Shown in pieces: positions 7,562 to 15,184 of a DNA stretch of 64,000 nucleotides (positions within the stretch are counted from its first letter, which is position 1; every line of letters begins with the position of its first letter). A program made the position numbers and the translations under genes. Source of the stretch: Ricordea florida (lineage: Eukaryota > Cnidaria > Anthozoa > Corallimorpharia > Ricordeidae); assembly GCA_949710005.1 (NCBI GenBank), contig OX453279.1, positions 13,628,578 to 13,692,577 on the forward strand. Reading direction: 5' to 3'. The notes under the pieces are model-generated. The model was not told the origin of the DNA. It saw only the letters and a program-made list of their open reading frames with translations, and searched no databases.

Positions 7562-8491
7562 CTATTTTAACTCTTCTATGAAGTAAAGCACAACCGCCAT
7601 TATTAACAGCCAAGCATGTTTACCCAGGAATGAGACGACCTCTCCAGCAGTCTTGAACAGAAAGCTTACAATAGCGCCCACCATCCCAGGCAGCAATTCG
7701 CCAAGTTTCTTCCCAAGGGTTTTTAGCCCATCACCAACCCCTTTGCCCAATTTTGAGAGACCTTTGGAGAGGTTGGAGACTATGACACCAATGACCACTC
7801 CAACGGCACTCATGACAGCAAAGACTGTGAATCCGTATTTCTTGAAGATAGATTTCACAAGATCCCGCAATGACATTCGTTCCTGTATCTCTTCATTCTC
7901 ACCTTCCAGGTTAGCTATCTCCTTCTCACGCTCACCGATTTCCCTCTCCAGAGTCTCTATGTTGTTTTCTTCCTCTGGGGTCTTCAGCGGCTTATCTCTT
8001 TGGAATCTTAGAGTCTCCTTCTTTTTGGCGAGTAATCTCTTTTTCTCAGCGATCACACCATCATTAGCTTCCACAACCTCTTCTGCTTTTGGACCTAGAG
8101 CTTCTTTCAACATGTTTGGTGGATCTTTATCGAATTCGCCATTGGGTAATAAAATGTATTCGCGAGCGTTTGCCCTCTTCAATTTCAAAAATACTCTCTC
8201 TATTCCTCCACTAATTGATCTGCCAACACCTTTGATGAACTCAGAAGTCTTGGCACGTGGGAAAAATCTTTTGATTTCTTTTTCAGCATCATCTTGATCT
8301 CTCATCTTGGTATCTATCAAGGGCCGAGTTTCATCAATACCACCAAACGAGGTTTCGTCCTCTTCATCAGTGAGACGAGTGGTTGATGTCTTTATGATTG
8401 GGCTCAAGTAAATTGTATCATCCCCATCATCGCCATCACCTGGCTCATTTAGTGTAGTCGGATCCGAAACGGGATCATAAGCAGTTGCCAT
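7562..8491 (-). CDS. Membrane-active Polinton protein with coiled coil and C-terminal hydrophobic hairpin (309 aa)
   Basis: Residues 1-75 are acidic and polar, 145-208 form a strong charged coiled coil, and the C-terminus holds hydrophobic segments at about 221-239, 268-282 and 292-307. Between them, at 241-266, lies a glycine/lysine amphipathic stretch (SKGLSKLGKGVGDGLKTLGK). That layout resembles the lytic or fusion-like peptides described in adintoviruses and recurs in Polintons, so a role in membrane disruption during entry or in the virion membrane is plausible. This is inference from architecture. The start codon lies inside a short hairpin (ccatatt/aatatgg). The gene is intact. Confidence 0.7.
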   Translation of the reverse strand: MATAYDPVSDPTTLNEPGDGDDGDDTIYLSPIIKTSTTRLTDEEDETSFGGIDETRPLIDTKMRDQDDAEKEIKRFFPRAKTSEFIKGVGRSISGGIERVFLKLKRANAREYILLPNGEFDKDPPNMLKEALGPKAEEVVEANDGVIAEKKRLLAKKKETLRFQRDKPLKTPEEENNIETLEREIGEREKEIANLEGENEEIQERMSLRDLVKSIFKKYGFTVFAVMSAVGVVIGVIVSNLSKGLSKLGKGVGDGLKTLGKKLGELLPGMVGAIVSFLFKTAGEVVSFLGKHAWLLIMAVVLYFIEELK

Positions 8492-8509
8492 ATTTGAAGT
8501 TGAATATGG
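8488..8509 (-). promoter_or_regulatory. Hairpin spanning a start codon
   Basis: The 7-bp perfect arms ccatatt and aatatgg surround an 8-base loop, and the minus-strand ATG of the 309-residue gene (8491-8489) is in one arm. It is one of several short hairpins placed exactly at gene borders in this element. It could affect translation or mark the previous transcript's end. Confidence 0.4.
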
Positions 8510-8525
8510 AAACTTCTAAATTATT

Positions 8526-8930
8526 TTATATCCACTTGCTGGCAATGTATCCCAAGGCTAACATCCCACCAGAAACATAAACCATTTCTCCAGTCTTTTG
8601 ATCTGAATTGGGTCGGTAATAGTCTGAGAATTTGGGGGGATTACCCATTTGATTGTACAATCTCAACGCTTCATCCGTCTTTGATATGTTCTCAGAGGCT
8701 TGATTCTCATCACCCTTCCTACGATTCTCAAAGTCAATATAAGCCATTCGTTTCTCTTGATAAGCAGCATAGTCTTTCTGGTACTTCTCCATGGCTTTGT
8801 GATGCCTCTCTCTTTCAAGTTGGAGATCGGCCGAAGACGAGCCGCTAATGACCTTTGCTAAATAATTTCCACCAATGAAGGCTGTTGCGTTGAGGACTGC
8901 CCCTCCAAGCATGATTGCTATAGTCGCCAT
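8526..8930 (-). CDS. Conserved Polinton membrane protein (134 aa)
   Basis: A hydrophobic N-terminus (residues 3-27, glycine and alanine rich) is followed by a charged coiled coil (LERERHHKAMEKYQKDY), then a proline-bearing segment PKFSDYYRPNSDQKTGE and a short hydrophobic C-terminus (about 115-133). I recall the coiled coil plus SDYY/SDFY block from many Polinton-linked hypothetical proteins, none with an assigned function. Two hydrophobic ends joined by a polar helix suggest a membrane-tethered structural protein. The gene is intact and lies in the membrane-protein cluster. Confidence 0.68.
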   Translation of the reverse strand: MATIAIMLGGAVLNATAFIGGNYLAKVISGSSSADLQLERERHHKAMEKYQKDYAAYQEKRMAYIDFENRRKGDENQASENISKTDEALRLYNQMGNPPKFSDYYRPNSDQKTGEMVYVSGGMLALGYIASKWI

Positions 8931-8963
8931 TTATCCACTTGTTGTCCTACTTCTTAAACAATT

Positions 8964-9431
8964 TTAACACATGCGCGGTGCCACAAGATCTTTCTTATGT
9001 CCATTTTTGAAAAGTTTCAAGACTGGATATAAGAGTGTGATCATTGTCAGCATTCCAAACGTAAATGATACTAATTTGTGTGATCCTGGTGGTTTTTCTT
9101 TGGATGTTGATGGCCCTCGTCGTGGTTGTCCTTCTGTTGATATTGGATATTTTACTGGCTTCATTGCCATATGTGCCAAAACAAAATCTTTCAATTTAGG
9201 TTCATTTTCAGAGTATTCAATTTGATTATAGCTATCGTAGTACCATTTGAGTAGCTCTACATTGCTTGGCATCTCTCGAAAATCAATATGCCCATCATCA
9301 TCATATCTGCTGTCATAATGTGCTTCAGCCCTATACATTTCAGTAACGTATGAGCTTCTAATGTGCTCCATCAATTCAACAGCATAATCATCTTTAGCAT
9401 ATCTGAATTCCTCACTGAAATTTATAGCCAT
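8964..9431 (-). CDS. Acidic protein with C-terminal membrane segment (155 aa)
   Basis: The start was placed at the ATG at 9431-9429 rather than the upstream one at 9509. The upstream extension overlaps the preceding membrane-protein gene, whereas this ATG overlaps that gene's TAA by one base (TAATG). Residues 1-90 are acidic and tyrosine rich, 95-118 are polar and basic, and 120-140 are hydrophobic (LVSFTFGMLTMITLLYPVL), followed by a basic tail. It is a probable single-pass membrane protein of no recognised family, and is intact. Confidence 0.6.
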   Translation of the reverse strand: MAINFSEEFRYAKDDYAVELMEHIRSSYVTEMYRAEAHYDSRYDDDGHIDFREMPSNVELLKWYYDSYNQIEYSENEPKLKDFVLAHMAMKPVKYPISTEGQPRRGPSTSKEKPPGSHKLVSFTFGMLTMITLLYPVLKLFKNGHKKDLVAPRMC

Positions 9432-9655
9432 TATACACTTGTGGGTAGTATCTTCTGATCCTCTAAATAGGTTTTGACATACATGGCTATAGTCAGCACA
9501 AGCACCCATTTACCATAGTTCATTGGGAAACTAGTCGATGGGTCACCGATGAATGATTCCTTGAGAACCTTTTTAGCCAGCCAGCCCATCCCAGCTGACA
9601 ATCCAATGAGCACTCCAGAGCTAGTAACTGTCTTTACGAGCTTATTCTCAGCCAT
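9431..9655 (-). CDS. Two-span small membrane protein (74 aa)
   Basis: Two hydrophobic stretches (about residues 10-26 and 48-62) are separated by a short loop, with a charged end. The stop codon overlaps the next gene's ATG by one base, and the gap to the preceding gene is six bases, so these genes are tightly packed. I recognise no family. Small hydrophobic proteins of this kind could be virion membrane components or holin-like, but the sequence does not decide. Confidence 0.6.
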   Translation of the reverse strand: MAENKLVKTVTSSGVLIGLSAGMGWLAKKVLKESFIGDPSTSFPMNYGKWVLVLTIAMYVKTYLEDQKILPTSV

Positions 9656-9661
9656 TTTGAA

Positions 9662-10090
9662 TCATAACACATCATCTTTTAAATCGGTTTCCTCCGTGGC
9701 GGGCTGACTTTCTATGACTTTGGACTGTGATGGTTTCGATTTCAATGTAATGGGTGGAAAATGCAAGTCAGGTATCCTGTCTCGATAGTTGGTCCATAGG
9801 CTATAGGCGGCGAGGCCAATTGCACCTATGGCTAGAAAAATAGTTTGGGACGGCATATATTTTGGTATCCAATCACCTCTCCCACCAACAGAACTACCCT
9901 TATTCTCTTCCTTTTCACTCTCTTCCCTTTCTTTCTTCTCCCTTTCCTCTTCACGTTTCAAAGCCTCTCTGGCCCTCTTGTTCTTTTCCGATAACGTTTT
10001 ACCAGCCTGAACTCTCTTGGGGTCTTTGACCTTGGTTTTGACAGAAGGCTCTCTAGTGATTTGCTCAACCTGACTTGTTTCTTCAGACAT
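9662..10090 (-). CDS. Charged-helix membrane protein (142 aa)
   Basis: The N-terminal half is basic and then extremely charged (KDPKRVQAGKTLSEKNKRAR, followed by a Glu/Lys helix to about residue 64). Next come a glycine-rich linker, a single membrane span at about 82-100 (IFLAIGAIGLAAYSLW) and an acidic tail. I recall the KDPKRV-x-AGK block near the N-terminus from Polinton-associated hypothetical proteins. A basic domain facing one side of a membrane could contact DNA or capsid; that is inference. It shares a 59-bp leader and the Met-Ser-Glu start with the gene at 10167-10589. Confidence 0.66.
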   Translation of the reverse strand: MSEETSQVEQITREPSVKTKVKDPKRVQAGKTLSEKNKRAREALKREEEREKKEREESEKEENKGSSVGGRGDWIPKYMPSQTIFLAIGAIGLAAYSLWTNYRDRIPDLHFPPITLKSKPSQSKVIESQPATEETDLKDDVL

Positions 10091-10096
10091 ATTGTT

Positions 10097-10155
10097 GTTG
10101 TGAGATAATCTACTGTAAGCTTTAAGTCTCCTAGTAAGTTGTATACTAGGAAACT
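10097..10155 (-). promoter_or_regulatory. Second duplicated leader, copy 1
   Basis: These 59 bases match 10590-10648 at about 56 positions. The segment holds a perfect 7-bp hairpin (cctagta/tactagg, 10130-10150) followed, in gene direction, by the run gacttaaagcttacagtag before the start codon. It differs from the 42-bp leader pair upstream of 5968 and 6282, so the element seems to use at least two leader types. Confidence 0.6.
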
Positions 10156-10166
10156 AAACATTTATA

Positions 10167-10589
10167 TTAAAAGATTAAGAACCAAGCTGTGGTTGCAATT
10201 ACAGCTGCAGTTGCTAATATTTTCACTAGATTAGTCTTTGGCGCTGCATAATTCACATTACTATACGGATTTGAAAACACTTCCTTCCCATCTCTAAAAT
10301 GTACATACTTTACTTCATTCTCACTCAATTCAAAGCGAAAAAATATACCATCATCATTTACAATCAAACAGGCAAACTTCAATCTACTATCATTTCTCAT
10401 CTTTACAACTACATTGTTTAATGCTTTTGCTAGATTAGTACAATTACAAGTCTTTACTTCCTCATTATCTTTCGATAACAAGTATGTGTGTATATCCCCA
10501 TTATCCTGCTTCTTGATAGCACCATATGCGACTTTCTTATTGTTTCTTTCAACACCAGACTCTTTAGTTTGCACTTCTTGTTCAGACAT
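10167..10589 (-). CDS. Tail-anchored protein (140 aa)
   Basis: A soluble, probably beta-rich domain (residues 18-105, with CNCTNLAKALNN in the middle) is followed by a C-terminal membrane anchor at about 122-140 (VKILATAAVIATTAWFLIF). The orientation suggests a cytosolic or virion-interior domain. No family is recognised. The first codons resemble those of the downstream 142-residue gene, and the two share a leader, so they may be co-expressed. The gene is intact. Confidence 0.62.
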   Translation of the reverse strand: MSEQEVQTKESGVERNNKKVAYGAIKKQDNGDIHTYLLSKDNEEVKTCNCTNLAKALNNVVVKMRNDSRLKFACLIVNDDGIFFRFELSENEVKYVHFRDGKEVFSNPYSNVNYAAPKTNLVKILATAAVIATTAWFLIF

Positions 10590-10648
10590 GTTGTGAGTTA
10601 ATCTACTGTAAGCTTTAAGTCTCCTAGTAAGTTACATACTAGGAAACT
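10590..10648 (-). promoter_or_regulatory. Second duplicated leader, copy 2
   Basis: This is the counterpart of 10097-10155, with the same hairpin arms (cctagta/tactagg) and a two-base change in the loop. It lies between the 320-residue gene stop and the 140-residue gene start. I see nothing else in 10649-10685. Confidence 0.6.
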
Positions 10649-10685
10649 GTCAGATCCCACCCCCTTACCCTATTTGGATAGCTGC

Positions 10686-11648
10686 TTATTTCTTCTTACC
10701 CTTTGTAGCTTTTGCTGCTGCCAACAATTTTTTGGGTGAGATTGGTGGAGTTGGGGTCTTTTCTTCCACAACTTCCTCCTCTTCCTCAGAGTCTTCTTCA
10801 AAACCCACGTGTGCAAAAACATTGTCCTCTTCAAACCTTTCTTCTTCCATGGGTTTGCTTAGCTTAATGGCTTGAACTACATACTTTACATTGGCAATGC
10901 AACTCATCCCAGTTCCACAGGCACCAAATGTTATTCCTTTGATTCTCAATGAAACTGTTGCGCATGCCTTGGTACGATCATCATCTGCATCCATCTGGAT
11001 GTAATCACTCCATCTGTCAAGCTTCTTTCGGCCTATGAATGTTGTGTAATTTTTTAGCTTATCACCACGTCCAATTGTGTTAAATTCAGGGTATACACAC
11101 GTATTACCGTTTTCATTTGTGGTATACGATGGTTTAACCAAATCAATTGTGGACCCTTTTTCCATAGCCTCGAGCTGAATTTTACTCAATTTGGGCATAT
11201 TCTTGCAAATGGCCTCATCAGCGTAAAATTTCTCAATGGCATGAGCTACTTTGTCTATGATGGTGTCAAACCTGAATCGAGTTTCCTCGTCACGTAGCAA
11301 ATATGTGAATTTAATACCTGACTGAGGCTTTTTGTTGTCAATACCATTGTTATATTTGAGACCAAATATGTTTTGGTCAGCCAATTGGAAAGCCAGATTC
11401 TGGGGTTCACCATCATCATCCCGAACAATAAGGTTCGAATATGAGTAGTTGCCTTTCTTCACTGGAGCTTCTATCTCAATAGCGCCCCAATCAAAGTCAG
11501 TATCATCAAGTGGTACAAAACACGACTTCATTGAACCAGTTGAGGAAGTTGAGTTTGTTCTCTGTGACATGTTTTCGATCTCTTTCGAGTATTCCTTTGC
11601 ACCTACACCTTCCAAACCTATTTTCAATTTTTCACCGAACAGTGTCAA
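10686..11648 (-). CDS. Candidate ssDNA-binding-type protein (320 aa)
   Basis: The protein has a central globular region of about 200 residues (FQLADQNIFGLKYNNG through SLRIKGITFGACGTG and NVKYVVQAI) and a long acidic run (EEDSEEEEEVVEE). The tail is lysine/alanine rich (LLAAAKATKGKKK). A globular core with an acidic then basic tail is like viral single-stranded DNA-binding proteins, and the core faintly recalls giant-virus DUF2738/DUF5871 proteins. I hold this as a candidate only. The frame opens at 11648, overlapping the previous gene by 17 bases; Met27 at 11570 avoids the overlap and may be the true start. Confidence 0.55.
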   Translation of the reverse strand: MTLFGEKLKIGLEGVGAKEYSKEIENMSQRTNSTSSTGSMKSCFVPLDDTDFDWGAIEIEAPVKKGNYSYSNLIVRDDDGEPQNLAFQLADQNIFGLKYNNGIDNKKPQSGIKFTYLLRDEETRFRFDTIIDKVAHAIEKFYADEAICKNMPKLSKIQLEAMEKGSTIDLVKPSYTTNENGNTCVYPEFNTIGRGDKLKNYTTFIGRKKLDRWSDYIQMDADDDRTKACATVSLRIKGITFGACGTGMSCIANVKYVVQAIKLSKPMEEERFEEDNVFAHVGFEEDSEEEEEVVEEKTPTPPISPKKLLAAAKATKGKKK

Positions 11649-12168
11649 CCCCTATTTCATCCGTGTTAGCCATGTCGTACAATGTAGCTGGGGGACTAGG
11701 CTCTTTTAGTCTGAAATGCTTGAGAGCGGTAATGGCTATTATCAATAACGTAACAATCGCACCACCATGTACTACTATTGAACCAGAATATTCTGACAGC
11801 GACTGCTTGATCAACTGATTGTTCTTCCAATCCTTTACCAAAGCATCTGGTTCATCTATTCCGCCGTAACTACTAAGACACCAGTTGACTAGTCTGGCCA
11901 ATAGATGTAAAGGAGGATCAATTAGTCCGTCAGCCACATTCTTACCCGACACCATCTTGTACCTATTGTAGTACTTCTCTACATCCTTATCCGACAATCT
12001 GTGGACATCACCTAGAGCCATTTGAACGCCAAGATACTCTTTGGACGAGCCTAGGGAAGCTAGTATTGCCAGCTCTTCTCTTTTAGCTTTCACATCATCA
12101 ACGTTAATGGTTGGTGGCGATTGTTCCACCACAGTTTTACCATTCATGATTTCTTCGGGAGTTGTCAT
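11632..12168 (-). CDS. Conserved Polinton membrane protein (178 aa)
   Basis: A polar N-terminus is followed by a helical core containing LSDKDVEKYYNRYKMVSG, a block I recall from Polinton-linked hypothetical proteins. One hydrophobic segment runs at about residues 130-149 (IVVHGGAIVTLLIIAITALK) and the tail is short and polar. It starts four bases inside the packaging ATPase gene (ATGA overlap) and ends at the 320-residue gene, so it sits in the morphogenesis block. Function unknown; a virion component is plausible. Confidence 0.66.
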   Translation of the reverse strand: MTTPEEIMNGKTVVEQSPPTINVDDVKAKREELAILASLGSSKEYLGVQMALGDVHRLSDKDVEKYYNRYKMVSGKNVADGLIDPPLHLLARLVNWCLSSYGGIDEPDALVKDWKNNQLIKQSLSEYSGSIVVHGGAIVTLLIIAITALKHFRLKEPSPPATLYDMANTDEIGVDTVR

Positions 12169-12803
12169 GGTTGTGCCGTTAAAGCTGGTATCTCTAAATA
12201 ATTTTGGAATGGATGTCTAAGGGAGAAGCACAGCCTGGCATACTTTTCATTCATAAGATGCTTCTTGAGTTTCTTCCACGTTTCAGAATCCAGGTCCCCG
12301 CCATACTCCTCGAAAAGCATCTTCATCGCCGTTTGTGATGGATTGTGAAAGGAGACCACACAAGCTACATTTTCACGGAATGGTTTGGCTATAGATGTCA
12401 GTTGCTGAGTGAGAACCCAGACCGATATCCCTACATGTCTCCCAGAGAAGGCCAAGCCGATAAACTTGTTGGACCTATTCTTCAGATCCTTGGAAACGGC
12501 ACAGTCGTCCAATATTAGGAGCGTATTAGTACCTGAGAAGAACGACTCACAGTCCATCAACAAATTGTTGATTTCGTCATGATCACTCGCATCTGGCGAC
12601 AGTACAAAGAATCGTTTGTCCCCCTTGGCAAAGCCTCTATAAGTCTTGTTATAGGCATATGTTGGACAAATCAACACAATATAATCAAACACTTGCCTAT
12701 AGTGACCCCGAAGCTGCTCCACTATGTATTGGGTCTTTCCGCAATTCGTGGGACCAGTGATGATGCAATTGAATGGAATCAAATCTTTGAGTTCGTTCAT
12801 CAT
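12165..12803 (-). CDS. Genome-packaging ATPase (FtsK/HerA superfamily, A32-like)
   Basis: This P-loop ATPase is expected to pump element DNA into capsids. Walker A is GPTNCGKT (residues 17-24), Walker B is LLILDDCA (95-102), and LTQQL at 131-135 is the glutamine-bearing sensor motif of the A32/FtsK group. At 212 residues it has the normal compact size for Polintons and adintoviruses. The start is the first of two adjacent methionines. It lies next to the capsid gene, the usual morphogenesis pairing. All motifs are intact. Confidence 0.93.
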   Translation of the reverse strand: MMNELKDLIPFNCIITGPTNCGKTQYIVEQLRGHYRQVFDYIVLICPTYAYNKTYRGFAKGDKRFFVLSPDASDHDEINNLLMDCESFFSGTNTLLILDDCAVSKDLKNRSNKFIGLAFSGRHVGISVWVLTQQLTSIAKPFRENVACVVSFHNPSQTAMKMLFEEYGGDLDSETWKKLKKHLMNEKYARLCFSLRHPFQNYLEIPALTAQP

Positions 12804-12835
12804 TACTCACTACATTAACCCCTTTAGATTGATGT

Positions 12836-12861
12836 TTCTGCTCATGACACCGTGAGAAGAA
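12836..12861 (-). terminator. Weak hairpin after the capsid gene
   Basis: The arms ttctgctca and tgagaagaa can pair over nine positions with one mismatch, 15 bases past the capsid gene stop. It may act like the hairpin at 3971-4015, but it is weaker and could be chance. Confidence 0.3.
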
Positions 12862-12875
12862 AAACACACAGCAGC

Positions 12876-14111
12876 CTAATATCTAATCTCCTTTAGACCA
12901 CCATTAACAATGCTCATGACAGTGTCAGCAATAACAAACATGTGACATGTAAGAACTCTAGTTCCTACCTTTTCTCTCTTAATTTCTAAAGTCACACCAT
13001 CACGAGTAGCATGAATGTACAAACCACTTCCATGGATATCGTTATCTGGGTAAGTCCTCAAGTCAATCCACAAAGCGAACTTATCTGTATAGAAATCAGC
13101 TTCCTTAATTGAATCACTAAGGCCAACTCGCTTAATTATGGATTGCCACAAATCAGTCGCCATCATACCTTTCAAATAAACTTGGTTGGGCACTCCATCT
13201 ATGTCAATCTTGACTGACGTGATCTTTCGGTTTGCAAAAATCTCAGAGTCCCTAAGGCCTTCTGTATGAGGGGCAGTGAAAAGACATAGTATACCAGTCA
13301 TAGATCTCCTCGGCACATTGACATGCTGATTTATCACAACATCATTAGCCTCAGAGATTGTAAAGGTTTTGTGAAGAAGTACTTTCTCATACGTGAACCC
13401 TTTCCCATTTCTGTAGGACCCAACAGCCTCTCTTGCTAAAAAATCATTTGATATGCACTGATACTCCATCTCCATGTTTATTAGTTTATAATCAGGTGGC
13501 GCTTCACGGTTCGAATAAACCACAACATCAGAGACTTTAGCCAAAGTCAATTCAAATCTAAGTGGATGTGGTAATCCTATTGGATAAAATACGCCATGAT
13601 CTTTGAGGATTGTGTGATCTAATGGAATGGCATATCTTGTGTTATGAATCACAGCTAAAGTATTATCCCTTGCTTTTGTTGTATCTTTATTCCCCGCATT
13701 GGTCCTGATCTTCCTTGTGTTAACATTGGATATACCCTGTCTCAACCTATTCTCACGATCTTCAGTTGTCAGAAACAAATCGTGATAAGTCTTGAACAAA
13801 TCAAATCTACTAAGATCCTCTACGATTTCACCACCAAATAGAACCTTATACTGTGAAATCAGATTCCTTCCCAAATTATTAACAAGAGTGTTGTCTTTGT
13901 GCCCGGTGACAACCATATCAAAGGTTATGTAGACGCTACCGGGCACAATCACAAGATTTTCACTCAATCTTGGTATTTCAATGTATAATGTCTCACCAGG
14001 TTCGGCTGACGATGGGTTTAGTGTGACCCTATTTAATGACGTCATAGCCTTCAACCCTTCGCGAGTCCTTGGAACGCGATTGGTATCAAGAATGCTTGGT
14101 ATAGAAGCCAT
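12876..14111 (-). CDS. Major capsid protein, double jelly-roll type (411 aa)
   Basis: The sequence carries blocks I associate with the Polinton/adintovirus hexon-like capsid protein: VPGSVYITFDMVVTG, NNLGRNLISQYKVLFGG, DLFKTYHDLFLT, LKDHGVFYPIGLPHPLRF and the late INQHVNVPRRSMTG and DLRTYPDNDIHGSGLY. Such proteins form the trimeric capsomers of an icosahedral shell. At 411 residues it is at the short end of what I would expect. It is intact, is divergent from the integrase with only 26 bases between the two start codons, and is followed by the ATPase. A separate penton (single jelly-roll) gene was not identified. A minor capsid role is the main alternative. Confidence 0.8.
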   Translation of the reverse strand: MASIPSILDTNRVPRTREGLKAMTSLNRVTLNPSSAEPGETLYIEIPRLSENLVIVPGSVYITFDMVVTGHKDNTLVNNLGRNLISQYKVLFGGEIVEDLSRFDLFKTYHDLFLTTEDRENRLRQGISNVNTRKIRTNAGNKDTTKARDNTLAVIHNTRYAIPLDHTILKDHGVFYPIGLPHPLRFELTLAKVSDVVVYSNREAPPDYKLINMEMEYQCISNDFLAREAVGSYRNGKGFTYEKVLLHKTFTISEANDVVINQHVNVPRRSMTGILCLFTAPHTEGLRDSEIFANRKITSVKIDIDGVPNQVYLKGMMATDLWQSIIKRVGLSDSIKEADFYTDKFALWIDLRTYPDNDIHGSGLYIHATRDGVTLEIKREKVGTRVLTCHMFVIADTVMSIVNGGLKEIRY

Positions 14112-14137
14112 TTAAAATGCTTTTATTCTTTTTGTAA
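14112..14137. promoter_or_regulatory. Very short divergent intergenic region
   Basis: Only 26 AT-rich bases separate the capsid ATG (minus) from the integrase ATG (plus). Any promoter for either gene must overlap the other's coding region or be extremely compact. Confidence 0.5.
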
Positions 14138-15184
14138 ATGACTGATTCCAACGTTTTAAATCGATTATATTACTCCACTGAAAAGGATACCCAGCCATAC
14201 CCAAATTGGCCAAAGCAGCCAAAGTTAGTGAAAAGGTTGCCAAAGAGTGGTTGAAGAAGCAAGCCTTGTGGCAAATTTATCTCCCAGCCCCCAAGTATAT
14301 ACCCAGACCACATTGGAGTGTGAATAAGCCTAATCAAATTCATCAGGCGGACTTGTTGTTTCTTCCTCACGATACAGTGAGAAGAAAAACATACCGCTAT
14401 GCCTTAGTCGTGATTGGTATCGCGTCAAGATACAAGGATGCCGAGCCATTGACCTCAAAGGAGAGTGGTGAAGTTGCCAATGCCTTTCAACGAATTTATT
14501 CCCGTAAGTTGAAGTGGCCACAAACATTAATGGTGGATCCGGGAACAGAATTCAAGGGTGATGTAACAACTCTTATGAAAAAGCATCAAGTCACAATCCA
14601 GCGTAGTGAAGCTGGGAATCATAGAGCTCAAGCTTTTGTGGAGAGGGCCAACAGGACTCTCGGTGAGAAGCTATTCAGCCATCAATACGCTCAAGAGATG
14701 ATTAGTGATACCCGATCCACTGTTTGGGTGAAGAGATTGCCCGCCATCATGAAGACCCTCAACAGTGAGACCACCCGTATAGAATATAATATAGAATAGA
14801 ACTCATCCTTGGGTGGTAAAGAATCGTATAGAATAGAACTCATCCTTGGGTGGTAAAGAGCCTGACGAAGCTTTGAAAATGGACTCGATTGGCACCAAAA
14901 CTCCAGACTATAAGCGACCTGTGGGTTTGAATGAGAAGAGGTTACCTCCAGATGTTCAAGTCAGGTATCTTTATGCCCCCGGTGAAGATGAGGGTGGGGA
15001 CAAACGAAGGGCTACTGATCCCATATGGAGTCTTGAAGTCTATGATTTGGCTCGAACCATAATCGAACCGGGTCAACCAGTATTGTATTATTTGAGTGGA
15101 GGTCCAAAACGAGGATTCGTTCGCGAAGAGCTTCAATTTGTGCCTCAAGACACTGAATCACCCCCTTCCAGTGTCCTGAAATGA
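14138..15184 (+). pseudogene. Polinton integrase (retroviral DDE type), broken twice
   Basis: This enzyme joins element ends to the target. The DDE triad is visible: Asp at 14350 (HQADL), Asp at 14536 (VDPGTEF) and Glu at 14641 (FVERANR). The C-terminal domain is represented by YLYAPGEDEGG, VLYYLSGGPKRGFVREELQFVP and similar blocks. Lesion one is a one-base frameshift near 14186, after the first 16 or so codons. Lesion two is an insertion at about 14782-14857 holding two tandem copies of a sequence from the polymerase gene, which brings in stops. The ATG at 14138 fits the open N-terminal frame. The end overlaps the convergent polymerase gene by 40 bases. Confidence 0.9.
14782..14857 (+). repeat. 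Templated insertion: two copies of a polymerase-gene segment
   Basis: A 25-base core at 14794-14818 is repeated exactly at 14831-14855 (37-base period). Both copies equal 16751-16775, which lies inside the DNA polymerase gene about 1.9 kb away. Matching extends a few bases to the left in the first copy. It interrupts the integrase frame where other integrases have continuous sequence. Template switching or repair synthesis is the simple explanation. Confidence 0.8.

Noticed and set aside
7653-8297. 214-residue plus-strand frame opposite the 309-residue gene
   Set aside because: It is the serine-rich mirror of the coiled-coil gene with no independent support.
12853-14392. The string gtgagaagaaaaaca at both 12853 and about 14378
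   Set aside because: It is short and A-rich, lies in different contexts (intergenic and inside integrase), and is probably chance.
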